This document shows, one piece after another, positions 44,855 through 53,959 of a stretch of 64,000 nt of DNA. The notes beneath the pieces were generated by a model, which had not been told where the DNA came from, did no database searches, and was given only the letters and a program-made list of their open reading frames with translations. The position numbers and the translations under genes are program-made. Source of the stretch: an uncultured bacterium (GTDB lineage Bacteria; Bacillota; Clostridia; Lachnospirales; Lachnospiraceae); the NCBI GenBank assembly GCA_947088515.1, contig CAMUHA010000001.1:1-64000 (forward strand). The letters run 5' to 3'. Each line of letters begins with the position of its first letter. Position 1 is the first letter of the stretch.

Positions 44855-46744
44855 ATGAGTGAAAAAATAAGAAAAGTGAGAAAACCCTTTAATGTAAAAC
44901 TTCTGTACCGGAGAACCTGTCTGATTATTTATGATATAATCAGTGTGGTGGGAGCAAGCTATTTAGCGCTCCTTATGCGTTATAATTTCGATATATCAGA
45001 GATACCGGAGTATTTTATAACGCCTATTAACAGGTTTCTGGCTGTAAATATTGTAATTACCTTATTTGTGCTGTATTTGTTTAAGATGTATCACAGCCTT
45101 TGGGCTTTTGCAGGGGAAACGGAGCTGCAGAATCTGGTAATGTCAAGTGTGGTTTCGGCAGTCTGCTACAGTGTGGGGCTGCAGTTTTTTAAAGTAACCG
45201 GACAGCAGGCGGTACCAGTGAGCTATTATTTTCTATATGTGTTTATGCTGATTAGTTTTATTTTTGTAAGCCGTTTTTCTTATCGCTTTTTCAGAAGCTT
45301 AAAGCATAAGCAGCAAAATAAAAACAATAGTATTTCTGTTATGGTGATTGGGGCGGGAGAAGCTGCCAATCTGATTATCAAAGAGATTGTAAACAGTAAT
45401 TTTTCCACTATGGTTATCCGGTGTATTATTGACGACGACCCTGGCAAATGGGGAAAATTTATTCAGGGAATTAAGGTGGTCGGAGGCCGGGAGAGAATTA
45501 TTGAATGCGCTGATATCTATGATATTGATGAAATTATTGTGGCCATGCCTTCCATTACAAGGGTTGAAATGTCTGCAATTTTGGATATCTGTAAGGAGAC
45601 AAGCTGTAAACTCCGTTCTCTGCCGGGTATGTATCAGCTGGTAAATGGCGAAGTCAGTGTCAGCAAGCTGCGGGACGTGGAAGTGGAGGACTTACTTGGC
45701 AGAGACCCTATTGAGGTGGACCTGGACTCTATATTAGGCTATGTAAAGGGGCAGAAGGTTATGGTAACAGGAGGGGGAGGTTCTATAGGAAGTGAGCTTT
45801 GCCGACAGATTGCCTCCCATAAGCCCCGGATGCTGATTATTGTGGATATTTATGAAAACAATGCTTATGATGTGCAGCAGGAGCTGCAGGCCAAGTTCCC
45901 GGAGCTTTCCCTTTTGGTATTGATTGCTTCTGTGCGCAATACCAACCGTATGAACTGGATTTTTGAGCGCTATAAGCCTGATATTGTTTATCATGCAGCT
46001 GCCCACAAACATGTGCCCTTAATGGAAGACAGCCCCAATGAAGCGGTTAAAAATAATGTGTTTGGAACATGGAAAACCGCCCAGGCAGCGGCAATGAATG
46101 GTGTGAAGCGGTTTGTAATGATTTCCACGGACAAGGCGGTAAATCCCACCAACATAATGGGGGCAAGCAAACGGATATGTGAAATGATTATCCAGACTTT
46201 CAATAAACATTATGACACGGAATTTGTGGCAGTGCGTTTTGGAAACGTGCTGGGAAGTAATGGCAGTGTGATTCCTCTTTTCAAAAAACAGATTCTGGCA
46301 GGAGGGCCGGTAACTGTTACTCATCCAGATATTATCCGGTATTTTATGACTATCCCGGAAGCGGTTTCTCTGGTGTTGCAGGCAGGGGCATATGCAAAAG
46401 GCGGGGAAATATTTGTACTGGATATGGGAAAGCCTGTAAAAATCCTTGACCTTGCCAAAAACCTTATCCGTCTTTCCGGCTACCGGGTGGATGAGGACAT
46501 TAAAATTGAGTTTACCGGGCTGCGCCCCGGTGAAAAGCTTTATGAAGAGCTTTTGATGGAGGAAGAGGGAATGACGGAAACGGCAAATAAACTGATTCAT
46601 ATTGGGAAACCCATAGAAATAGATGAAATGAAATTTTTTGTGCAGCTGAAGAAATTAAAAGATGCTTCACAAAGTGAAAACGTTGATATAAGACCAATGA
46701 TACAGGAGATTGTTCCCACCTATCATTATAAGAAAACACTGTAA
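44855..46744 (+). CDS. pglF: Membrane-bound UDP-GlcNAc 4,6-dehydratase (PglF/WbpM-like)
   Basis: 629 residues. Four N-terminal membrane helices (to about 150), a CoA-binding-like Rossmann domain (about 165-285), then the catalytic SDR domain with GGGGSIGSELCRQI (from 306). STDKAVNPTN and GASKR replace the usual Tyr-x3-Lys triad, as in WbpM/PglF/CapD. It converts UDP-GlcNAc to UDP-4-keto-6-deoxy-sugar, the first step of diamino-trideoxyhexose synthesis. It starts three bases after the preceding stop and is followed at once by its transaminase partner. Confidence 0.93.
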   Translation: MSEKIRKVRKPFNVKLLYRRTCLIIYDIISVVGASYLALLMRYNFDISEIPEYFITPINRFLAVNIVITLFVLYLFKMYHSLWAFAGETELQNLVMSSVVSAVCYSVGLQFFKVTGQQAVPVSYYFLYVFMLISFIFVSRFSYRFFRSLKHKQQNKNNSISVMVIGAGEAANLIIKEIVNSNFSTMVIRCIIDDDPGKWGKFIQGIKVVGGRERIIECADIYDIDEIIVAMPSITRVEMSAILDICKETSCKLRSLPGMYQLVNGEVSVSKLRDVEVEDLLGRDPIEVDLDSILGYVKGQKVMVTGGGGSIGSELCRQIASHKPRMLIIVDIYENNAYDVQQELQAKFPELSLLVLIASVRNTNRMNWIFERYKPDIVYHAAAHKHVPLMEDSPNEAVKNNVFGTWKTAQAAAMNGVKRFVMISTDKAVNPTNIMGASKRICEMIIQTFNKHYDTEFVAVRFGNVLGSNGSVIPLFKKQILAGGPVTVTHPDIIRYFMTIPEAVSLVLQAGAYAKGGEIFVLDMGKPVKILDLAKNLIRLSGYRVDEDIKIEFTGLRPGEKLYEELLMEEEGMTETANKLIHIGKPIEIDEMKFFVQLKKLKDASQSENVDIRPMIQEIVPTYHYKKTL

Positions 46745-46767
46745 AAGGTGTGAGAGGAGTTTTAAGT

Positions 46768-47922
46768 ATGGCAGGTAAAAGAATTTATTTGTCTTCCCCA
46801 ACCATGCATGGGGAAGAACAGGCATTTATTAAGGAGGCGTTTGATACAAACTGGGTAGCGCCTCTTGGCCCGAATGTGAATGCCTTTGAAAAAGAAATGG
46901 CGGATTATGTGAAAATTCCATATGCGTCAGCGCTAAGTGCAGGAACGGCGGCAATTCATCTTGCACTTAAGATTCTGGGCGTTGGGCAGGGGGATATTGT
47001 ATTTGCCCCTACTCTTACGTTCAGCGCCACCTGTAATCCCATAGCGTATGAAAAGGCAGTTCCGGTGTTTATTGATTCAGAGATGGATACATGGAATATG
47101 GACCCTGCAGCCCTTGAAAAGGCATTTGAAAAATATCCCAATCCCAAGGCGGTCATTGTGGTGCATTTATATGGAACTCCTGCAAAGCTGGATGAAATTA
47201 TGGAAATCTGCGCTGCCCATCAGGTTCCTCTGATTGAGGACGCGGCAGAGTCTCTGGGAAGTACTTATAAAGGGCAGTACACAGGAACCTTTGGCAGGAT
47301 TGGGATTTATTCATTTAACGGAAACAAAATTATCACCACTTCCGGCGGCGGAATGCTTGTGGCAAGGGAGGAAGATATTACAAAAAAAGCTACATTTCTG
47401 GCAACACAGGCAAGAGATCCGGCAAGGCATTACCAGCATTCCCAGATTGGGTACAATTACCGAATGAGTAATATTACAGCAGGAATTGGCAGAGGGCAGC
47501 TTTTACATTTGGAGGAGCATAAAGCCCGCAAAAAAGAAATTTACAGACAGTACAGGGAAGCTTTTGGGGATATTGCAGAGGTTACTTTAAATCCGTTAAA
47601 TAAAGACGGGGATGCGAACTGCTGGCTGACCGGAATGAAAATAGACAAGTCCTGTGATGTTACGCCGAATATGGTGATGGATGCACTGGAAGAACATAAC
47701 ATCGAAACGCGCCCCATATGGAAGCCCATGCACTTACAGCCGGTATTTGCAGACTGTGATTTTATCACGGCAAGTGGAAGCAAGGCACAGGAGGGAGATT
47801 TGCCCAGCATAGCGGAGGAAGTGTTCGACACAGGCTTATGCCTGCCCAGCGACATCAAAAATACATCGGAAGATATGGAACTGATTATACGTATTATACG
47901 GAAATGCTTTGGACGTGTGTGA
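46768..47922 (+). CDS. pglE: PglE-like UDP-4-amino-sugar transaminase (DegT family)
   Basis: About 384 residues from ATG at 46768 (GAGAGGAG ribosome site); GTG at 46750 is the alternative. Family segments: [53 protein letters not shown] and [16 protein letters not shown] with the PLP lysine in GNK. These are closer to PglE/LegC-type enzymes than to WecE. It would aminate the C4 ketone made by the PglF-like enzyme. The downstream sugar transferase begins about 50 bases later. Confidence 0.9.
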   Translation: MAGKRIYLSSPTMHGEEQAFIKEAFDTNWVAPLGPNVNAFEKEMADYVKIPYASALSAGTAAIHLALKILGVGQGDIVFAPTLTFSATCNPIAYEKAVPVFIDSEMDTWNMDPAALEKAFEKYPNPKAVIVVHLYGTPAKLDEIMEICAAHQVPLIEDAAESLGSTYKGQYTGTFGRIGIYSFNGNKIITTSGGGMLVAREEDITKKATFLATQARDPARHYQHSQIGYNYRMSNITAGIGRGQLLHLEEHKARKKEIYRQYREAFGDIAEVTLNPLNKDGDANCWLTGMKIDKSCDVTPNMVMDALEEHNIETRPIWKPMHLQPVFADCDFITASGSKAQEGDLPSIAEEVFDTGLCLPSDIKNTSEDMELIIRIIRKCFGRV

Positions 47923-47971
47923 AAAGAACTTTAACAGTCATTTTTCATCGGCCTGCCGGAAGGAGAGGAAT

Positions 47972-48583
47972 ATGTACAGAAAATACATCAAAAGATTATT
48001 GGACATTATTATTTCCCTGTGTGGAATCATCTGCCTTTCTCCGGTTTATCTTGCGCTCATAATTTTGATTAAGAAAAAGCTTGGCAGTCCCGTTTTTTTT
48101 ACCCAGGACAGGCCGGGCAAGGATGAAAAGATTTTTAAGCTGTATAAATTCCGGTCCATGACAGATGAACGGGATGAAAACGGAAAACTGCTTCCAGATG
48201 AAAAACGGCTGCCGGCTTTTGGAAAGAAGCTTCGAAGCACCAGTCTGGATGAACTGCCGGAGCTTTTCAATATCCTGAAGGGGGAAATGAGCATTGTGGG
48301 TCCAAGACCCCTTTTAATAAAGTATCTGCCCCTTTATAATGAATTCCAGAAGCACAGACATGACGTAAAACCGGGGCTTACAGGATTAGCCCAGATAAAT
48401 GGACGCAATGCCATTACCTGGGAGAAAAAGTTTGAGTATGATGTGGAATATGTCAACAATCTCACCTTTTTGCTGGATATGAAAATTTTTCTGGGCACAG
48501 TAAAGGCGGTGCTGAAAAGAGAAGGCATCAGCAGCGGGACAGATGCAACGATGGAGGCGTTTACGGGTACGCCTGAAAAGTAG
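47972..48583 (+). CDS. pglC: Undecaprenyl-phosphate sugar phosphotransferase (PglC-like)
   Basis: About 203 residues from ATG at 47972 (GGAGAGG ribosome site). The N-terminal re-entrant hydrophobic segment (about 10-30), [34 protein letters not shown] and [11 protein letters not shown] define the small monotopic phosphoglycosyltransferases such as PglC. It loads the first sugar onto undecaprenyl phosphate at the inner membrane face, using the product of the two enzymes before it. It is single-domain, not the larger WcaJ/WbaP form. It is followed 28 bases later by the ATP-grasp gene. Confidence 0.93.
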   Translation: MYRKYIKRLLDIIISLCGIICLSPVYLALIILIKKKLGSPVFFTQDRPGKDEKIFKLYKFRSMTDERDENGKLLPDEKRLPAFGKKLRSTSLDELPELFNILKGEMSIVGPRPLLIKYLPLYNEFQKHRHDVKPGLTGLAQINGRNAITWEKKFEYDVEYVNNLTFLLDMKIFLGTVKAVLKREGISSGTDATMEAFTGTPEK

Positions 48584-48611
48584 GATATGTTAAAAGGAGT
48601 AGGAGGTCAGC

Positions 48612-49604
48612 ATGAATATATTATTTTGCAGTGTGGGGAGAAGATGTGAATTGCTAAAAGATTTCCGCAAATCTATGGGAGATGAACTTAAAATTGTGGT
48701 AACAGACCACAGTGAAGTGGCTCCTGCCATGGCTTTTGCGGACAAGGCATATAAGGTTCCCTTAATTCATGACCCGGAATATATTTCTGTAATACTTTCT
48801 ATCTGTAAAAAAGAGGAAATTAATGCAGTAACAACTTTAATTGACCCGGAAATCATGCTTCTTGCACAAAACAGAGAGGCATTTGAAAAGCTGGGAATTA
48901 TTGTGCTTGCCCCTTATGAGGAAACGGCACACAGGTGCTTTGATAAATATGAAATGTACCAGTTCCTCACCAAACATCAGATAAATACCATTAAAACCTT
49001 TGGCTCCTATGAAGAATTTCTGGATGCTTACCAGAAAAAAGAAATTGCACTGCCTGTTTTTGTAAAACCCAGAACAGGCAGCGGAAGTGTGGGAGCAAGA
49101 AAGGTAGAGAACCTGGAACTTCTCCGGCAGGTAACGGAGGCGGATGAAAGCCTTATTATACAGGAACTTATGACCGGTCTGGACTTGGATGCAGATGTGT
49201 ATGTGGATACCATAAGCCATAAACCGGTCGCCATGTTTTCAAAGCGCAAGCTTTCCACAACAATTGGGGGCGCGAATAAAACAATTTCCTTTAAAGATGA
49301 GGCGTTGTTTGAATTTATAAAAAAGGCGCTGTCAGTTATGGAATTTAGCGGGCCTCTTGATATGGATTTCTTTTATCAGGATGGCCGGTATTATCTCTCA
49401 GAAATCAACCCCCGGTTTGGAGGCGCCTATCTTCATGCTTACGGGGCAGGTGTGGACTTTGTGAAGCTGATTGCAGAGAATGTGAAGGGAAATATAAATG
49501 AAGAAAATATTGGAAATTATGAAGAAGATGTGGTTATGATGATGTACGACAGTGTTGTAATAAAGAAAAAGAGTGATATTGATGCGTCTGTTGCAGAGGT
49601 ATAA
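48612..49604 (+). CDS. ATP-grasp enzyme, likely sugar N-acylating ligase
   Basis: 330 residues. An N-terminal pre-grasp Rossmann domain (NILFCSVGRRCELL) is followed by the ATP-grasp domain: FVKPRTGSGSVG binds the nucleotide, GPLDMDFFYQDG and SEINPRFGG give the magnesium-binding acidic residues and asparagine. ATP-grasp ligases join a carboxylate to an amine. It follows PglC directly, where Campylobacter-type loci have the acetyltransferase PglD; in some Neisseria an ATP-grasp domain fused to PglB makes the 4-glyceramido sugar. Here it probably acylates the 4-amino group with glycerate or an amino acid. Strong AGGAGG ribosome site. The stop codon lies in a dispersed-repeat fragment. Confidence 0.87.
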   Translation: MNILFCSVGRRCELLKDFRKSMGDELKIVVTDHSEVAPAMAFADKAYKVPLIHDPEYISVILSICKKEEINAVTTLIDPEIMLLAQNREAFEKLGIIVLAPYEETAHRCFDKYEMYQFLTKHQINTIKTFGSYEEFLDAYQKKEIALPVFVKPRTGSGSVGARKVENLELLRQVTEADESLIIQELMTGLDLDADVYVDTISHKPVAMFSKRKLSTTIGGANKTISFKDEALFEFIKKALSVMEFSGPLDMDFFYQDGRYYLSEINPRFGGAYLHAYGAGVDFVKLIAENVKGNINEENIGNYEEDVVMMMYDSVVIKKKSDIDASVAEV

Positions 49605-49625
49605 GTTTGGAGATGGAGGATTATT

Positions 49626-50729
49626 ATGAAGATTCTGGTTTTGAGCAATTACGCCAACGGTCTGTATCTTTTCCGGAAAGAGGTTCTTGTGGCTTTTCTG
49701 GATATGGGATATGAGGTGGCGGTTTGCGTCCCGCCAGATGACAACTGTGGAAAAATCAAGGCGCTGGGCTGTCGGGTCATTCCTACCAAGTTTGAACGCA
49801 GGGGTAATAATCCGGTACACGATTTCCAGCTGTTTTTAAAATACAGAGAGCTGTTAAAGGAGCAAAAGCCGGATATTGTCCTTACTTATACCATTAAACC
49901 CAATCTGTATGGGGGACTTGCCTGCGCTCTTAAAAGGGTGCCTTACCTTGTAAATATAACAGGTCTTGGCACGGCTGTGGAAAAGCAGGGAGTATTGGGG
50001 AAAGCGCTGCTGTGCTTTTACCGGATTGCCACGAAAAAGGCCGCCTGTGTGTTTTTTCAGAATAAGGGGAACCAAAAGTTCATGCAGGAGAGAGGAATCG
50101 GACGAAAGCACAGCCGTTTGCTTCCGGGGTCAGGCATTAACTTAGAAGAGCATCCCTGTTCGCCTTATCCGACAGAAAAAGATGGGATTATCTTTCTTGC
50201 AGTGCTTCGTATTATGAAGGACAAGGGAATAGAAGAGTATCTAAAAGCGGCACAGCAGATAAAAAAGGAGTACCCTTTTGTCCGTTTTTATCTGGCAGGG
50301 GAATATGAAGAGGAAAGCAGGGCGGTATATGAACCGGAGATTGAGAGATTAGCCGGGGAAGGTGTGTTGAAATATTTTGGTCATATTGACAATGTGCCGG
50401 AGGTTATGGCCGGAAGTCATGTGATTGTGCATCCGTCTTACCATGAAGGGCTATCCAATGTACTGCTGGAAGGAGCGGCCTGCGGTCGTCTTTTGCTTGC
50501 TACCGATGTTCCAGGGTGCAGGGAAACCTTAAAAGAGGGAGTTAGCGGCCTGTTGTTTGCCCCGGAAAATACAGAAAGTCTTGTGAAAGCGCTGAAAAAT
50601 ATTCTTGGGCGTACAGAGAGTGAGCGCCGGGAGATGGGAATACAGGGTCGGAAATATGTGGAGAAGGTGTTTGACCGGAAGAAGGTTATTGCTATTTACA
50701 AAGAGGAGATACAAAAGGCCGTTCATTAG
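49626..50729 (+). CDS. GT4 glycosyltransferase (PglA-like)
   Basis: 367 residues, GT-B fold. KILVLSNYANGLYLFRKEVL at the start, TYTIKPNLYGGLACAL and NITGLG in the acceptor domain, and HPSYHEGLSNVLLEGAACGR with the catalytic E-x7-E pair in the donor domain. This is the subgroup of PglA/WbpX/CapM enzymes that adds the second sugar to undecaprenyl-diphospho-diaminosugar, which fits its place straight after the PglC and ATP-grasp genes. Confidence 0.9.
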   Translation: MKILVLSNYANGLYLFRKEVLVAFLDMGYEVAVCVPPDDNCGKIKALGCRVIPTKFERRGNNPVHDFQLFLKYRELLKEQKPDIVLTYTIKPNLYGGLACALKRVPYLVNITGLGTAVEKQGVLGKALLCFYRIATKKAACVFFQNKGNQKFMQERGIGRKHSRLLPGSGINLEEHPCSPYPTEKDGIIFLAVLRIMKDKGIEEYLKAAQQIKKEYPFVRFYLAGEYEEESRAVYEPEIERLAGEGVLKYFGHIDNVPEVMAGSHVIVHPSYHEGLSNVLLEGAACGRLLLATDVPGCRETLKEGVSGLLFAPENTESLVKALKNILGRTESERREMGIQGRKYVEKVFDRKKVIAIYKEEIQKAVH

Positions 50730-50774
50730 CTGTTAGTGTGGAAAATAATAGGCAGGCAGAAATGGAGTATAAAG

Positions 50775-52091
50775 ATGGGATTATATGAAGATATTGTAAG
50801 CGGAAGAGAAAAACTGTCACTGGTAGGTCTTGGATATGTGGGGATGCCCATTGCTGTGGCTTTTGCCCGTAAGATAAAAGTGGTGGGATTTGATTTAAAT
50901 GAAAAGAAAATCGGGCTTTATAAAAGTGGGATTGACCCTACCAATGAGGTGGGAAACGAGGTGATTAAAAATACTACAGTAGAATTTACGGCAGACCCGG
51001 CCAAGCTTAGGGAGGCGAAATTTCATATTGTGGCGGTTCCCACACCAGTAAATGACGACCATACGCCGGATTTAACGCCTGTGGAAGGTGCAAGCCGGAT
51101 TTTAGGACAAAATCTGTCTAAAGGTTCTGTTGTGGTATTTGAGTCCACGGTTTATCCCGGCGTAACAGAGGATATCTGTGTGCCTATTCTGGAAAAAGAG
51201 TCAGGGCTTGTGTGCGGCGTGGACTTTAATATTGGATACTCTCCGGAGCGCATCAATCCTGGTGACAAAGTACACCGTCTGGAAACCATTGTAAAGATTG
51301 TATCCGGTATGGACGCAAAAACGCTGGATACGGTTGCCAAAGTCTATGAGCTTGTGGTGGAGGCAGGGGTTTACCGTGCCCAGTCCATTAAGGTGGCAGA
51401 GGCGGCAAAAGTAATTGAAAACAGTCAGCGTGACATAAATATTGCTTTTATGAATGAACTTTCCATTATTTTTAATAAAATGGGAATTGATACCCGGTCG
51501 GTGCTGGAAGCGGCAGGGACTAAATGGAATTTTCTTAAATTTTATCCCGGTCTGGTTGGAGGACATTGTATTGGGGTGGACCCTTATTATCTGACTTATA
51601 AGGCGGAAGAATTAGGCTACCATTCACAGATTATTTTGGCAGGCCGCAGGATTAATGATGATATGGGAAAATATGTGGCGGAAAGCCTGGTGAAAAATCT
51701 GATTAAAGCGGATATTCATGTAAAGGGCGCAAAGGTGGCAATTCTTGGCTTTACTTTTAAGGAGAACTGTCCGGATACCAGAAATACCAAGGTGATTGAC
51801 ATCTACAGAGAACTTGGGGAATATGGAATTACGCCTGTGGTAGTTGACCCGGCGGCGGATGCGGAGGAAGCAAAGCATTTGTACGGTATTGCCTTTGGCC
51901 TGATGGATGCAGTAAAGGATATGGATGCTGTTATTGTGGCGGTTGCACACAACCAGTTCCTTGGTTTGGATAAGGAGAAAGTTAGGAGCTTTTATCATCC
52001 GGCGCATAAAAAGAAAGTGTTTATGGATATTAAAGGATTGTTTGACAGAAATGAATATCTTACAGAAGATTTTATATATTGGCGTCTGTAA
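50775..52091 (+). CDS. UDP-N-acetyl-galactosamine/glucosamine dehydrogenase (WbpO/TviB-like)
   Basis: About 438 residues from ATG at 50775 with GGAG seven bases upstream. NAD loop VGLGYVGMPIAVAFA, ESTVYPGVTE, GYSPERINPGD, and the catalytic cysteine in GGHCIGVDPYYLT. FTFKENCPDTRNTKVID near the C-terminus is characteristic. It oxidises the C6 hydroxyl of a UDP-HexNAc to the uronic acid, needing two NAD+. The epimerase gene that follows is the usual partner (WbpO-WbpP, TviB-TviC), pointing to UDP-GalNAcA. Confidence 0.93.
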   Translation: MGLYEDIVSGREKLSLVGLGYVGMPIAVAFARKIKVVGFDLNEKKIGLYKSGIDPTNEVGNEVIKNTTVEFTADPAKLREAKFHIVAVPTPVNDDHTPDLTPVEGASRILGQNLSKGSVVVFESTVYPGVTEDICVPILEKESGLVCGVDFNIGYSPERINPGDKVHRLETIVKIVSGMDAKTLDTVAKVYELVVEAGVYRAQSIKVAEAAKVIENSQRDINIAFMNELSIIFNKMGIDTRSVLEAAGTKWNFLKFYPGLVGGHCIGVDPYYLTYKAEELGYHSQIILAGRRINDDMGKYVAESLVKNLIKADIHVKGAKVAILGFTFKENCPDTRNTKVIDIYRELGEYGITPVVVDPAADAEEAKHLYGIAFGLMDAVKDMDAVIVAVAHNQFLGLDKEKVRSFYHPAHKKKVFMDIKGLFDRNEYLTEDFIYWRL

Positions 52092-52173
52092 AAGTTTAAG
52101 TCTGGGTATAATGAAATGTGCAGATGAATGAAATGGTCTTTAGGTATGGGAAAATCAGTTATGGGAGAGTAAA

Positions 52174-53148
52174 ATGGGATATAAAGAGTTAAAATTTGAA
52201 AAAGATGCAGTGTTTTTGGTAACAGGGGGAGCAGGATTTATTGGCTCTAATCTGTGTGAAGCAATTCTGGAGATGGGGTATCAGGTCAGATGTCTGGACA
52301 ATTTATCTACGGGGAAATATGAAAATGTGGAACCATTTACGGCAAATCCCAGGTTCACTTTTATTAAGGGAGATATCCGGGAGCTGGATACCTGCGTGGA
52401 AGCGTCAAAGGGGGTCTGCTATGTTTTAAACCAGGCAGCCTGGGGCAGTGTTCCCAGAAGTATAGAGATGCCCCTTCTTTATGAGGAAATCAATATACGG
52501 GGCACGCTAAATATGATGGAAGCGGCTAGGATAAATGGAGTGAAAAAGTTTGTCTATGCTTCCAGCTCATCGGTTTATGGGGACCACCCGGTTCTGCCCA
52601 AAAAAGAGGGACAGGAGGGAAAGGTTTTATCTCCCTATGCCCTTACCAAAAAGGTGGACGAGGAATATGGAAGGCTTTATAAAGAGCTTTATGGGCTTGA
52701 CACTTATGGAATGAGGTATTTTAATGTATTTGGAAGGCGGCAGGACCCGGAAGGGGCTTACGCAGCGGTTATCCCTAAGTTTATCAGACAGCTGATAGCC
52801 GGGGAAGCGCCTGTAATTAACGGGGACGGCAGGCAGTCAAGGGATTTTACCTATATTGACAATGTGATTGAAGCAAATTTAAAGGCATGTCTGGCGCCTT
52901 CAGAGGCGGCAGGAGAAGCCTACAATATTGGCGCAGGCGGCAGGGAATTTCTGATTGATGTGTACCATGAGCTTTGCAGGGCGCTGGGAAAAGATGTAGA
53001 ACCGGTTTTTGGACCGGACAGGGCCGGAGATATCCGGGATTCCAATGCGGATATCAGCAAGGCAGAAAAAATGCTGGGATATAAACCGGAATACGATTTT
53101 GCAAAAGGAATCCGGCTGGCCATTGACTGGTATGTGGAGAATTTGTAA
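52174..53148 (+). CDS. UDP-GlcNAc/GlcNAcA 4-epimerase (WbpP/TviC-like)
   Basis: 324 residues, extended SDR. LVTGGAGFIGSNLCE binds NAD; SSSSVYGDHP and YALTKK supply the catalytic Ser, Tyr and Lys; NQAAWGSVPRSIEMP and RYFNVFGRRQDPEGAYAAVI match WbpP/TviC epimerases specific for N-acetylated UDP-sugars. It works with the dehydrogenase just upstream to make UDP-GalNAcA. Start ATG after GGGAGAG. Confidence 0.92.
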   Translation: MGYKELKFEKDAVFLVTGGAGFIGSNLCEAILEMGYQVRCLDNLSTGKYENVEPFTANPRFTFIKGDIRELDTCVEASKGVCYVLNQAAWGSVPRSIEMPLLYEEINIRGTLNMMEAARINGVKKFVYASSSSVYGDHPVLPKKEGQEGKVLSPYALTKKVDEEYGRLYKELYGLDTYGMRYFNVFGRRQDPEGAYAAVIPKFIRQLIAGEAPVINGDGRQSRDFTYIDNVIEANLKACLAPSEAAGEAYNIGAGGREFLIDVYHELCRALGKDVEPVFGPDRAGDIRDSNADISKAEKMLGYKPEYDFAKGIRLAIDWYVENL

Positions 53149-53160
53149 AGCGGGGAAATT

Positions 53161-53958
53161 ATGAGAATTGCAGTCAGACTGGATGATATTACACCTGATA
53201 TGGACTGGGAGCGTTTTTTTAAGTTTAAAACGCTTCTTGACCGGTATCAGGTGAAGCCACTTATTGGGGTGGTTCCTGATAACCGGGATGAAAATCTGAA
53301 AAAAAAGGATGACAGTAGTAAAAAACAGGTAAAAAAAGCCGGAAGTTTTCCGGCGCCGGATGATTTTTGGGCTTATGTTAAAGAACTGGAGGCGTGTGGG
53401 TGGGTAGTTGCCATGCACGGCTGTTATCATGTGTATACCACAGATAAGGGCGGTCTGTTTCCTCTCAATAACTTTTCGGAACTGGCAGGGGTTTCTTTGG
53501 AAAGGCAGCGGGAAATGCTGGAGGAAGGAACGCGTATTTTGAAGGAAAAGGGAATAGAGACGGACATTTTTATGGCTCCGGCCCACTCTTATGATGTAAA
53601 TACATTAAAGGCCTTAAAGGAAACAGGGTTTGAGGCTCTGACAGATGGGTTTGGCAGTATGCCTTATAGCTTTATGGGATTGAAATTTTATCCGATTTCT
53701 TTCCGGCTGGAAAGTACGCTTCAAAAAAAACAAGGCTTTTCCACCATGGTGGTTCATACGGATACTCTTTCGGACAGGGATTTGGAAAGATATGAGAACT
53801 ACTTTAAGAACCCAAAGGCGGAGTGGATAGATTATAAAGAATATTTGAGTCAGCCAGTAAAAAGACGGGGCTTTTTGGGGAGAGGAAAAGAATTTCTGAT
53901 GGCGAAGGGAAAATTTTGGCTGGTCAGGGCAGGGCAGATGGGGCGAAAGGAAAGATAA
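53161..53958 (+). CDS. Polysaccharide deacetylase-like protein (DUF2334)
   Basis: 265 residues, no signal peptide. RLDDITPDMDW at residues 5-15 gives the paired aspartates, MHGCYHVY near 86-93 the metal-binding H-x3-H, and APAHSYD the C-terminal active-site histidine region, so the zinc site of carbohydrate esterase family 4-like enzymes appears complete. DUF2334 proteins are often found in exopolysaccharide loci. It may deacetylate an N-acetylated sugar of the lipid-linked glycan on the cytoplasmic side. It starts 12 bases after the epimerase. Confidence 0.8.
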   Translation: MRIAVRLDDITPDMDWERFFKFKTLLDRYQVKPLIGVVPDNRDENLKKKDDSSKKQVKKAGSFPAPDDFWAYVKELEACGWVVAMHGCYHVYTTDKGGLFPLNNFSELAGVSLERQREMLEEGTRILKEKGIETDIFMAPAHSYDVNTLKALKETGFEALTDGFGSMPYSFMGLKFYPISFRLESTLQKKQGFSTMVVHTDTLSDRDLERYENYFKNPKAEWIDYKEYLSQPVKRRGFLGRGKEFLMAKGKFWLVRAGQMGRKER

Positions 53959-53959
53959 A

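Noticed and set aside
46019..46600. Minus-strand frame of 193 residues across pglF
   Set aside because: Antisense shadow of a strongly conserved SDR domain.
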